64,000 nucleotides of DNA from Actinoplanes sp. M2I2 (GTDB lineage: Bacteria > Actinomycetota > Actinomycetes > Mycobacteriales > Micromonosporaceae): assembly GCF_023544445.1 (NCBI RefSeq), contig NZ_JALPVJ010000001.1, forward strand, positions 558,001-622,000, written 5' to 3'. The position numbers were made by a program, and so were the translations under genes. Below the pieces are notes generated by a model, which worked only from the letters and a program-made list of their open reading frames with translations, was not told where the DNA came from and searched no databases. Shown in pieces: positions 55,061 through 62,972 of the stretch. Within the stretch, counting starts at the first letter, position 1; each line of letters starts with the position of its first letter.

Positions 55061-56374
55061 GTGAAGCGCAAGATCGCGGCCGCCGCGGCCATCGCTGCGA
55101 CGCTGCTCGGCGCCGCAGCCTGCGGCTCGAACGACGAAGACGCCCCTACCACCTCGGCTTCCGGCAAGGTCGACGGCACCGGCAAGACCCTCAAGGTCTG
55201 GCTGATGGTCGACGCTCAGACCGCCTGGAAGAGCGTCGTCGACGACGCGAGCAAGCGGTTCACCGACGCCACCGGCGCACAGGTCAACGTCGAGTACCAG
55301 CAGTGGGCCAACCACCTGACCAAGCTGGACGCGACCCTGGCCGGCAGCGACGTTCCCGACGTCGTCGAGCTGGGCAACACCGAGTTCCCCAAGTACGTCT
55401 TCAGCGGCGCGTTCGGGGCGATCAACCCGGCCGACTACGAGAACTCGGGCTCCTGGCTGCAGGGCCTCAAGGGCGCCTGTGACTTCGAGGGCCAGACCTA
55501 CTGCGTGCCCTACTACGCCGGCGCGCGCGTGCTGATCTACCGCACCGACCTGCTCAAGAAGGCCGGCATCGCCGAGGCCCCCAAGACGTACGACGAGTTC
55601 CTGTCGGCCGCCGACAAGGTGCAGACGGCCGAGAAGGCCAACAGCAAGTTCGGCGCCGTCTACATGCCGGGCCAGTACTGGTACGCGGCGATGAGCTGGG
55701 TCAAGTCGACCGGTGGCGAGATCGCCAAGCAGGACGGCGACAAGTGGGTCGGCCAGCTCTCACAGCCGGCCTCGATCGAGGGCCTGCAGCGCTGGGTCGA
55801 CCTGGCCAAGAAGTACTCGAAGGCCGACCCCACCAAGAACGAGAACGACCAGGCCAACACGTTCGCCCAGGGCACCGCGGCGATGTTCTACGGCAACGCC
55901 TGGGAGCAGGGCTCGGCCGAGGAGACCAAGAAGGACCCCAACGACCCGAACTCGCCGCTGGTGGCGACCAAGGTCAAGGGCAAGCTGGCCGCCGCGCCGA
56001 TGCCGGAGATCCCGTCGTTCCTGGGCGGCTCGAACCTCGGCATCCCCGAGAAGAGCCAGAACAAGGAACTGGCCGCCCAGTGGGTCAAGGCCTTCACCGA
56101 CAGCACCTCGATGGCCGGGCTGGTCAAGGCCAACGCGCTGCCGAACGCGACCGCGCTGCTCGACAAGGCGGCCGCGGACAACCCGAAGATCGCGCCGGCC
56201 GCGCTGGCCGCGAAGAACAGCTGGTTCCCGCCGAACGCCGAGAAGTGGGCCGACGTCGAGAAGGGCGCGGTGCTGCAGACGATGCTGACCGACATCCTGA
56301 CCGGCAAGAAGTCGGTGGCTGACGGGGCCAAGTGGGCCGACGAGCAGCTCAACTCGACGCTCAACGAGAGCTGA
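55061..56374 (+). CDS. Sugar ABC transporter substrate-binding lipoprotein (DasA-like)
   Basis: A 437-aa secreted lipoprotein: signal MKRKIAAAAAIAATLLGAAAC with lipobox, then a family 1 solute-binding fold starting GKTLKVWLMVDAQTAWKS, with DVVELGNTEFPKYVFSGAF and SFLGGSNLGIPEKSQNKELA. The pattern resembles DasA, the chitobiose-binding protein of streptomycetes, but specificity is not proven. GTG start with GGAGGAAGC upstream. It is followed by two permeases and no ATPase; a shared MsiK-like ATPase encoded elsewhere would be needed. Confidence 0.88.
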   Translation: MKRKIAAAAAIAATLLGAAACGSNDEDAPTTSASGKVDGTGKTLKVWLMVDAQTAWKSVVDDASKRFTDATGAQVNVEYQQWANHLTKLDATLAGSDVPDVVELGNTEFPKYVFSGAFGAINPADYENSGSWLQGLKGACDFEGQTYCVPYYAGARVLIYRTDLLKKAGIAEAPKTYDEFLSAADKVQTAEKANSKFGAVYMPGQYWYAAMSWVKSTGGEIAKQDGDKWVGQLSQPASIEGLQRWVDLAKKYSKADPTKNENDQANTFAQGTAAMFYGNAWEQGSAEETKKDPNDPNSPLVATKVKGKLAAAPMPEIPSFLGGSNLGIPEKSQNKELAAQWVKAFTDSTSMAGLVKANALPNATALLDKAAADNPKIAPAALAAKNSWFPPNAEKWADVEKGAVLQTMLTDILTGKKSVADGAKWADEQLNSTLNES

Positions 56375-56443
56375 CATCCGCCGGGCTGCCCGCCTTTGCC
56401 AGAGGCGGGCAGCTCGCCCACCCCCTTCAGAGAGGGAAAGCCG

Positions 56444-57433
56444 ATGTCCGTCGTCGACTCCCCGGCGACCCGACGGTCGAGCGACCCCGGCCGGTCGCAG
56501 CAGAACCGGGTCACCGGTCACGCCGCCCCCAAGCGCCGCCGGCGCGAGAACGGCCGTACCCCGTGGCTGCTCGCCCTACCCGCACTCCTGCTGATCGCCG
56601 GCCTGCTGGGTTACCCGCTGGTCCGGATGGTCGTCCTGTCCTTCCAGAACATGCGCCTGCGCGAGCTGCTCAGCGGGCGCACGCCCCCGTGGGTCGGCTT
56701 CGACCAGTACACCCGAGTGCTCTCCGACGGCGTCTTCTGGGCGGTCGTCGGGCGTACGGTGGCCTTCACGTTCGTCTCGGTCCTGATCTCCGTGCTGTTC
56801 GGCCTGAGCATCGCGCTGCTGATGCGCCGGGTCAGCCGCGGCGTCCGCCTGTTCATGGTCGTCGCCATGATGTTCGTGTGGGCCCTGCCGCAGCTGGTCG
56901 CGGCCCAGATCTTCCGATGGATGACCGACTCCGACTTCGGTGTCGTGAACTACCTGATCGACAAGCTGCCGGGCGTGAACTACCAGAACCACAGCTGGTT
57001 CGTGAACCCCTGGCAGGGCTGGGGCGTCATCACCATGCTGGTGGTGTGGGCGGGCATCCCGTTCCTGGCGATCACGCTCAACGCCGGCCTGACCCAGGTG
57101 CCCAAGGAGCTGCTCGAGGCGGCCACGGTCGACGGCGCCACCCCCTGGCAGGCGCTGCGCACCATCGTCCTGCCGATCCTGAAGCCGCTGATCATGATCG
57201 TCACCACGCTCTCGGTGATCTGGAACTTCGGCCTGTTCACCCAGGCCTGGGTGCTGCGTGACGGCCACCCGGAGCCCCAGTTCCAGACGCTCGCGACCTA
57301 CTCGTACACGCAGGCGTTCGGTCAGTCCCGCTACAGTCTCGGCTCGGCCATCGCGGTGATCACCGTGCTGCTGATGCTCGGCGTGATGATTTTCTACATC
57401 CGGCAGATGTTCAGGATCGGAGAGGTGGACTGA
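56444..57433 (+). CDS. Sugar ABC transporter permease (DasB-like)
   Basis: A 329-aa protein with a roughly 45-residue basic cytoplasmic lead and six hydrophobic segments. The EAA loop reads ELLEAATVDGATPWQALRTIVLP, which docks the ATPase. It is the MalF-like member of the first importer, following the DasA-like binding protein. The stop overlaps the next permease start (TGATG, 57431-57435). GAGGGAAAG precedes the ATG. Confidence 0.92.
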   Translation: MSVVDSPATRRSSDPGRSQQNRVTGHAAPKRRRRENGRTPWLLALPALLLIAGLLGYPLVRMVVLSFQNMRLRELLSGRTPPWVGFDQYTRVLSDGVFWAVVGRTVAFTFVSVLISVLFGLSIALLMRRVSRGVRLFMVVAMMFVWALPQLVAAQIFRWMTDSDFGVVNYLIDKLPGVNYQNHSWFVNPWQGWGVITMLVVWAGIPFLAITLNAGLTQVPKELLEAATVDGATPWQALRTIVLPILKPLIMIVTTLSVIWNFGLFTQAWVLRDGHPEPQFQTLATYSYTQAFGQSRYSLGSAIAVITVLLMLGVMIFYIRQMFRIGEVD

Positions 57434-58353
57434 TGGTCGCTCCCGCAGCGAGGCCCGCTCCCGCGCCGGCCTCCACCGTCCCCCTCCGGCGCCGCCGGGC
57501 CAAGCCCGACGACGGCGTCGTCACCGTCGGCCGCAGCCGGACCGGCACCGTCCTGGCCAACACGGCCGGCGTCGTCTTCTCGGTGCTGATGCTCTTCCCG
57601 GTCTACTGGGTGCTGAACACCGCGTTCAAGCCGGCCGACGAGGTGCTGGCGCTGGAGCCGACGTTCTGGCCCACCAGCCCGACCCTCGACAACTTCATCT
57701 CCGCCTTCAAGGCCCCGCTGTTCCTCACCGACATGCTCAACGGCGTCATCGTCACGCTGCTCGCGGTGGCCGGCGCCCTGGTCGTGGGGTTCCTCGGGGC
57801 GTTGTCGATCGCGCGGTTCTCGTTCTACGGCCGCAAGGCGATCATCCTGGTCGTGCTCGTGGTGCAGCTCATCCCGTTCCTGTCGTTGCTCATCCCGCTC
57901 TTCCTCATGCTGCAGAGCGCGAACTTGACCAACAGTTTGATCGGTGTGAGCATCACCTACCTCGTGCTGATCCTGCCCTACACCGTCTGGACGCTTCGCG
58001 GCTTCATCTCCGGCATCCCCCGGGAGCTGGACGAGGCGGCGATGATCGACGGCTGCACCCGGGCCCAGGTCTTCTGGCGCATCATCCTGCCGCTCACCGG
58101 CCCCGGACTGGTGGCCACGAGCGTCTACGGCTTCATCCAGGCCTGGAACGAATTCATCATCATCAACACGCTCAACAGCCCGGACAAGCAGAATCTGATG
58201 GCCTGGCTGCTGCAGAACCAGACAACGCGCGGTACCGCCTGGGGGCCCCTCATGGCAGGTGCGATCATCACCTCGATTCCCGTGGTGATCTTCTTCCTCA
58301 TCATCCAGCGCAATATCGCCACCGGCCTCACCGCCGGCGCCGTCAAGGGATGA
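57433..58353 (+). CDS. Sugar ABC transporter permease (DasC-like)
   Basis: A 306-aa MalG-type permease with six hydrophobic segments after a basic lead (about 1-40). EAA loop: ELDEAAMIDGCTRAQVFWRIILP. It ends ATGLTAGAVKG, as is usual for this family. It pairs with the preceding permease to form the membrane channel of the first importer. No ATPase follows. Confidence 0.92.
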   Translation: MVAPAARPAPAPASTVPLRRRRAKPDDGVVTVGRSRTGTVLANTAGVVFSVLMLFPVYWVLNTAFKPADEVLALEPTFWPTSPTLDNFISAFKAPLFLTDMLNGVIVTLLAVAGALVVGFLGALSIARFSFYGRKAIILVVLVVQLIPFLSLLIPLFLMLQSANLTNSLIGVSITYLVLILPYTVWTLRGFISGIPRELDEAAMIDGCTRAQVFWRIILPLTGPGLVATSVYGFIQAWNEFIIINTLNSPDKQNLMAWLLQNQTTRGTAWGPLMAGAIITSIPVVIFFLIIQRNIATGLTAGAVKG

Positions 58354-58402
58354 TCAGGACTCAACACCGGTAAGGCAGTACGGCAAGCACTGAGGAGATG
58401 CT

Positions 58403-59839
58403 GTGACCGACATATTCACCAAGCCCGAGCTGGACCGTCGTACGCTGCTGCGTCGCGCGGCTGCCGTCGGTCTGCTGGCCACCCCCGCCGTGGGCATGCT
58501 CAGCGCCTGCGTAGGCAGCTCCGAGGAGGACGCCCCGGAGCAGGCCACCGGTACGAAGTCGGCGGACAACCCGCTCGGCATCGACCCGAAGGCCGGCGTC
58601 GAGATCGTGATCTTCAACGGCGGCCTGGGCACCGACTACGCCACCAAGGTGGACACGCCGCTGTTCAACAAGAAGTGGCCGGAAGCCAAGATCACGTACT
58701 CGCAGGCCGAAGAGATCTCGACGGTCATCCAGCCCCGCATCAACGCCGGCAGCCCGCCCGACATGATCAACAACTCGGGCTCGAAGCTGATGGACTTCGG
58801 CGCGCTGGTCAAGGCCGGCCAGGCGGCCGAGCTGACCGACCTGTTCGCGGCGCCGTCGCTCGACATCCAGGGCAAGACCGTGGCCGACACGCTGGTGCCG
58901 GGCGCGATCGAGCAGGGCAGCTACAACGGCAAGCCGTACGCGGTGAACTACTCGTACACCGTCTTCGGTCTCTGGTACAACGCCGCGCTGTTCAAGAAGA
59001 ACAACTGGACCCCGGCCACCAACTGGACCGAGTTCACCGCGCTTCTCGACAAGATCAAGGCCGCCGGCATCACGCCGTTCGGCTACGCGGGCGCGAACGC
59101 GTCGTACTACATGGTGCGGGCCATCCTCACCAGCGCCGGCAAGATCGGCTCCGAGCAGGTTCTCAAGGACATCGACAACCTGAAGCCGGGCGCCTGGACG
59201 AACGACGCCATCAAGCAGGCCGCCGCGGCCTGGGCGGGCATCGGCCAGAAGTACATCAACAAGACGTTCCTCGGCCTGCGCCACACCGAGGTCCAGCTCC
59301 AGCAGAACCAGGACAAGGTCGCGTTCTACCCCTGCGGCTCCTGGCTCGAGAACGAGCAGGCCAAGGACACCCCGGCCGGCTTCGAGTACGCGCTCGCCCC
59401 GTACCCGAGCGTCACCAGCGCCGACCAGCTCCCGGCGACCGCGATCAACGCGGCCGCCGGCGAGATCTACTTCGCCGCCGCCAAGGGCAAGAACCCCCAG
59501 GGCGGCAAGGAGTACCTGCGCACCATGCTCTCCAAGGAGGCGGCGCTGGAGTTCACGAAGCTCACGAAGTCGCTCACCGTGGTCGCGGGCGCGGCCGACG
59601 GCCAGACCATCTCTCCCGGTCTGACCAGCGCCAACGACGCGGTGACGAAGGCCGGCAAGGACATCTTCATGGGCTACCTGTTCGACACCTGGTACAAGAA
59701 GCTCGACGACGAGTCCCGCGCCGCCGCCAACGACCTGATGTTCAAGGACTACGACGCGGCGAAGTTCTGCGACCGGATGGAGAAGGCGTCCCAGGCTGTC
59801 GCCAAGGACTCCTCCGTCACCAAGTTCACCCGCAGCTGA
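58403..59839 (+). CDS. ngcE: GlcNAc/diacetylchitobiose-binding lipoprotein
   Basis: A 478-aa lipoprotein with a Tat-like signal (RRTLLRRAAAVGLLATPAVG, then MLSAC as lipobox). The opening MTDIFTKPELDRRTLLRRAA is characteristic of NgcE, the N-acetylglucosamine/N,N'-diacetylchitobiose binding protein of streptomycetes. The remainder is a family 1 solute-binding fold. GTG start with GAGGAG upstream, 50 bp after the first importer, so the operon probably continues. Supplies GlcNAc or chitobiose from chitin or cell wall. Confidence 0.85.
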   Translation: MTDIFTKPELDRRTLLRRAAAVGLLATPAVGMLSACVGSSEEDAPEQATGTKSADNPLGIDPKAGVEIVIFNGGLGTDYATKVDTPLFNKKWPEAKITYSQAEEISTVIQPRINAGSPPDMINNSGSKLMDFGALVKAGQAAELTDLFAAPSLDIQGKTVADTLVPGAIEQGSYNGKPYAVNYSYTVFGLWYNAALFKKNNWTPATNWTEFTALLDKIKAAGITPFGYAGANASYYMVRAILTSAGKIGSEQVLKDIDNLKPGAWTNDAIKQAAAAWAGIGQKYINKTFLGLRHTEVQLQQNQDKVAFYPCGSWLENEQAKDTPAGFEYALAPYPSVTSADQLPATAINAAAGEIYFAAAKGKNPQGGKEYLRTMLSKEAALEFTKLTKSLTVVAGAADGQTISPGLTSANDAVTKAGKDIFMGYLFDTWYKKLDDESRAAANDLMFKDYDAAKFCDRMEKASQAVAKDSSVTKFTRS

Positions 59840-59885
59840 TCGCCAAGTAACCCGCACCTAGCAACAAGGCAGGACGGTAGACGCC

Positions 59886-60794
59886 ATGCGGCACGGCAAG
59901 TATCCCTTCATCATCGGCTTCCTTGTCGTGCCGGTGGCGCTCTACGTGACCTTCGTGGTCTGGGCGTACATTCAGGCGTTCTACCTGTCGGTCTACGAGT
60001 GGTCCGGCCTCGGGCCGGTGACCAACTTCGTGGGCCTCGGCAACTTCCGGAAGATGCTGGACGACACGACCTTCTGGCAGTCGCTGAAACACAACGTGTT
60101 CCTGCTCGTGCTCCTGCCGATCATCACGGTCATCCTGGCGCTGGTCTTCGCGTTTTTGCTGAACGTCGGCGGCGGCTCGAAGGGCGGCGTGACCCGCGGC
60201 GTCTGGGGCTCGAAGGTCTACCGGATCATCTTCTTCTTCCCGCAGCTGCTCGCCCTGGCGATCGTGGCGGTGATCTTCGGCCGGGTGTTCGGCCCGGACA
60301 AGAGCGGCATGCTCAACGGCCTGTTCCCGGACTCGTGGTCACCCTGGCTGTTCCTGGCCGACGAGCGCTACGCGATGGCCTGCATCCTGATCGTGCTGGT
60401 CTGGCAGGCGGTCGGCTTCTACGTCGTGCTGTTCTCGGCCGGCATGGGCAACATCCCGACCGAGGTGTACGAGGCGGCCGCGATCGACGGCGCCACCCGG
60501 GTCACCCTGTTCTTCAAGATCACGATCCCGCTGCTCTGGAACACCATCCAGGTCGCGTGGGTCTACCTCGGCATCGCCGCCTTCGACGCCTTCGCCCTGG
60601 TCAACATCATGACCGTGGACCGCGGCGGCCCGGACGGCGCGACGTCGGTCCTCAGCCTCATGATCTACCGCAACGCCTTCGAGTTCTCGCAGGCCGGTTA
60701 CGCCTCCGCGCTGGGCGTGGTTCTCTTCTTCCTGACCCTGACCTTCGCCGCGCTGACCCTGCGGGTCACTCGTCGCGAGTCCCTCGAAGCCTGA
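59886..60794 (+). CDS. ngcF: GlcNAc/diacetylchitobiose ABC permease
   Basis: A 302-aa permease with six hydrophobic segments. EAA loop: EVYEAAAIDGATRVTLFFKITIP. The short lead MRHGKYPFIIGFLVVP is as in NgcF-like proteins. It follows ngcE by 46 bp and precedes the second permease by 11 bp. Forms the membrane part of the second importer. Confidence 0.87.
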   Translation: MRHGKYPFIIGFLVVPVALYVTFVVWAYIQAFYLSVYEWSGLGPVTNFVGLGNFRKMLDDTTFWQSLKHNVFLLVLLPIITVILALVFAFLLNVGGGSKGGVTRGVWGSKVYRIIFFFPQLLALAIVAVIFGRVFGPDKSGMLNGLFPDSWSPWLFLADERYAMACILIVLVWQAVGFYVVLFSAGMGNIPTEVYEAAAIDGATRVTLFFKITIPLLWNTIQVAWVYLGIAAFDAFALVNIMTVDRGGPDGATSVLSLMIYRNAFEFSQAGYASALGVVLFFLTLTFAALTLRVTRRESLEA

Positions 60795-60805
60795 GAGGCG
60801 AGGCG

Positions 60806-61741
60806 ATGACCAACATCACCAGCACTCCCGGCACGGACGCCGTTCCGACCGCCGGACCCGTCGGCGCCTCCAAGAGCGCGGGCCGCAAGCCCGACAGCCG
60901 GCGCGAGTTCAAGGCGTTCAACGGCCTCGCGCACGTGGCCCTGATCGTGTGGGCCCTGGTCACGGCCGGTCCACTGCTCTGGGTGCTGCTCGCGTCGTTC
61001 AAGAGCAACACCGAGATCTTCCTGGGCAAGCCGTTCGCGCTGCCGGCCAGCTTCTCGTTCAGCACCTACGCCGACGCGTGGACCGACGCACACATCGGCC
61101 GCTACTTCATCAACAGCGTCTTCGTGGTGCTGATCAGCACGGCCGGCACGATGCTGTTCGGCTCGATGGCCGCGTACGTGCTGGCCCGCTACAAGTTCTT
61201 CGGCAACCGGGCGATCTACTATCTGTTCGTCTCGGGGTTGGCGTTCCCGACGTTCATGGCGCTGGCGCCGCTGTTCTACATCCTCAAGGGGATGGGGCTG
61301 CTCGGCTCGTTCACGGGCTTGATCCTGGTGTACATCGCGTACTCGCTACCCTTCACGATCTTCTTCCTGGCCGCGTTCTTCAAGTCGCTGCCGTACGAGA
61401 TCGAGGAGGCGGCGACCGTCGACGGCGCGTCCCACGTCCGCAAGTTCTTCCAGATCATGATGCCGATGGCCCGGTCGGGGCTGGTCAGCATCACGATCTT
61501 CAACATCGTCGGGCAGTGGAACCAGTACCTGCTGCCGGTGGTCATCATGAGCGGGCCTGGGGCGGATCAGAAGCTGCTGCTCACCCAGGGCATCGCCCAG
61601 ATCAGCGTGTCGGCGGGGTATCAGGCCGAGTGGTCGACGCTCTTCGCCGCTCTGGTCCTCACGATCCTTCCGATGATCATCGTGTACGGGATCTTCCAGC
61701 GGCAGATTCAGTCTGGGCTTACGGCTGGGGCCGTCAAGTAG
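60806..61741 (+). CDS. ngcG: GlcNAc/diacetylchitobiose ABC permease
   Basis: A 311-aa MalG-type permease with a polar lead of about 35 residues and six hydrophobic segments. EAA loop: EIEEAATVDGASHVRKFFQIMMP. Ends SGLTAGAVK. It is the last gene of the operon; a strong terminator begins 10 bp after its stop. No ATPase gene is present, in line with MsiK-type sharing. Confidence 0.87.
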   Translation: MTNITSTPGTDAVPTAGPVGASKSAGRKPDSRREFKAFNGLAHVALIVWALVTAGPLLWVLLASFKSNTEIFLGKPFALPASFSFSTYADAWTDAHIGRYFINSVFVVLISTAGTMLFGSMAAYVLARYKFFGNRAIYYLFVSGLAFPTFMALAPLFYILKGMGLLGSFTGLILVYIAYSLPFTIFFLAAFFKSLPYEIEEAATVDGASHVRKFFQIMMPMARSGLVSITIFNIVGQWNQYLLPVVIMSGPGADQKLLLTQGIAQISVSAGYQAEWSTLFAALVLTILPMIIVYGIFQRQIQSGLTAGAVK

Positions 61742-61750
61742 GTCGCTCAG

Positions 61751-61783
61751 CGGCTCCTCCCGGGGTTCGGGGGGAGCCGTTTG
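61751..61783 (+). terminator. Terminator of the importer operon
   Basis: CGGCTCCTCCC and GGGGGGAGCCG form a long stem with a small loop (GGGTTC region), followed by TTTGC. It starts 10 bp after the ngcG stop codon. Confidence 0.85.
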
Positions 61784-61810
61784 CTGCGTGGGGGTCTTGT
61801 TGCGGTGGAC

Positions 61811-61883
61811 GGGTGGGGCCGAGGGTGGCCAAGCTCGTCCGTAAAGCGTCTATGGCCGTGCTTGGCCACCCTCGGCCCCACCC
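61811..61883. repeat. Perfect 24-bp inverted repeat with 25-nt loop
   Basis: The left arm 61811-61834 starts GGGTGGGGCCGAGGG and the right arm 61860-61883 is its exact reverse complement. The 25-nt loop (61835-61859) includes GTAAAGCGTCTATGG, which is less GC-rich than the arms. There is no poly-U and a terminator already precedes it, so it is not needed to end ngcG. It may be a structured RNA, a REP-like or miniature mobile element, or a protein-binding cruciform. Confidence 0.95.
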
Positions 61884-62972
61884 TTGCGGGGTCGCCGGTG
61901 GCGGCTTGGGGATGGGTCGCCGGCTGCTCATTGCCTGGTTGGGGTGGCGGTCACCTGGCGGGTTTGGGGTCTGGCTGCCGCGTTGTGGTCACCGGACTGC
62001 GTGTTGGCTTGGGCGGGCGGGCCTGGGTGGTGGGTCAAGGGAGCCGGACCGTGCCGGTTGCGGTCAGCATGTCGCGGTTGGGCGTTGGGTCACCGCGGCT
62101 GGCTGGGGCGGGGTGAACCGCGTTCGCTGGGCGGCGGCTGGACTCGGTGCGTCGTTGGGCGGGGGTTGCGGCTCGGGCTCGCACGTCCGCGAGCGGAAGA
62201 GCGACGCTGGGCCTGCCGCTGTGCCGGACTGTGCCGCTGTTGGCCGGGCAGTGCCGCTGTCGGCCGGGTAGTGCCGCTGTTGGCGGGGCAGTGCCGCTGT
62301 CGGCCGGACAGTGCCGCTTTCGGCCGGGACAGGTCGGGTTCCGACGGCAAGCTTGCGAGGTCAGCGACAGCTGACTCGGCGAGGGGTCGGCGACACCTCC
62401 GTCAGCGCCGCCTGGGTGGCGTCCTGCGTGGGCTGCGCGGTGCTCGTCGGATTCACGGGCAGCATGCCTCCCCACCGGGTCAGCAGCTGCCGCGTGGGTC
62501 GGGTTGAAGCGCCACCACAATCGTCACGGCGCTCATGGTTGCGCCGGGCGGTCTCGTTCGCCGGGTGCGTGCTCTTGCTGGGTGGCGTGCTTCTTGCTGG
62601 GCGGCGGGCTGGGCGGCGGCCGTGTCCGGGCGGTCGGAACTCGAAGGTCGGGCTGGGCACGGCTCGTCTGCTACTGAGGCTGGGGCACCGGTTGCCGCAG
62701 CGCCGGGAGGGGCCTTGCTCGGACGGCAGGTTGAGCGGCTCATCCGCGACTGACACGGCGCCGGTGCTGGTGTGTTGCGGCGTCGGTTGTGGGGTCCGGA
62801 AGCTGCGGCGTCGGGTGCGCGGCGTCGGGGTGCGCGGCGTCGGGGCTGGAAGTGTGGCTGGGCTGGCCGCGCGCGGCGCGGCGATGGACCGGTCGGCGTT
62901 GGGCGAGTACGGCGCCGGGGCTGGAAGTGCGGTGTTGGGTGTGGGGTCTGGAAGTGGGGGTCGGAGTGGGGG
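61884..62972. other. 1.1-kb repeat-rich non-coding stretch
   Basis: Frames here are open only because of base composition and use Cys, Arg and Gly-rich unlikely proteins, so I call no gene. The plus strand is G/T-rich (GGTTGGGGTGGCGG, GCGTTGGG), unlike flanking genes. It contains 20-bp tandem copies (62231-62330), two or three copies of GTGCGCGGCGTCGGG near 62815-62850, and GGCTGGAAGTG-like copies near 62846, 62929 and 62945. It lies between the importer operon and a convergent methyltransferase gene. Confidence 0.6.
62221..62330. repeat. 20-bp tandem repeat, five copies
   Basis: GTGCCGCTGTCGGCCGGGCA-like units are contiguous at 62231, 62251, 62271, 62291 and 62311, with a partial copy at 62221. 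The 20-bp step is not a multiple of three, so this is not a coding repeat. No spacers, so not CRISPR. Confidence 0.9.

Noticed and set aside
62221..62330. CRISPR array
   Set aside because: Copies are contiguous with no spacers, and no cas genes are present; the same applies to the arrays at 152-232 and 16602-16658.
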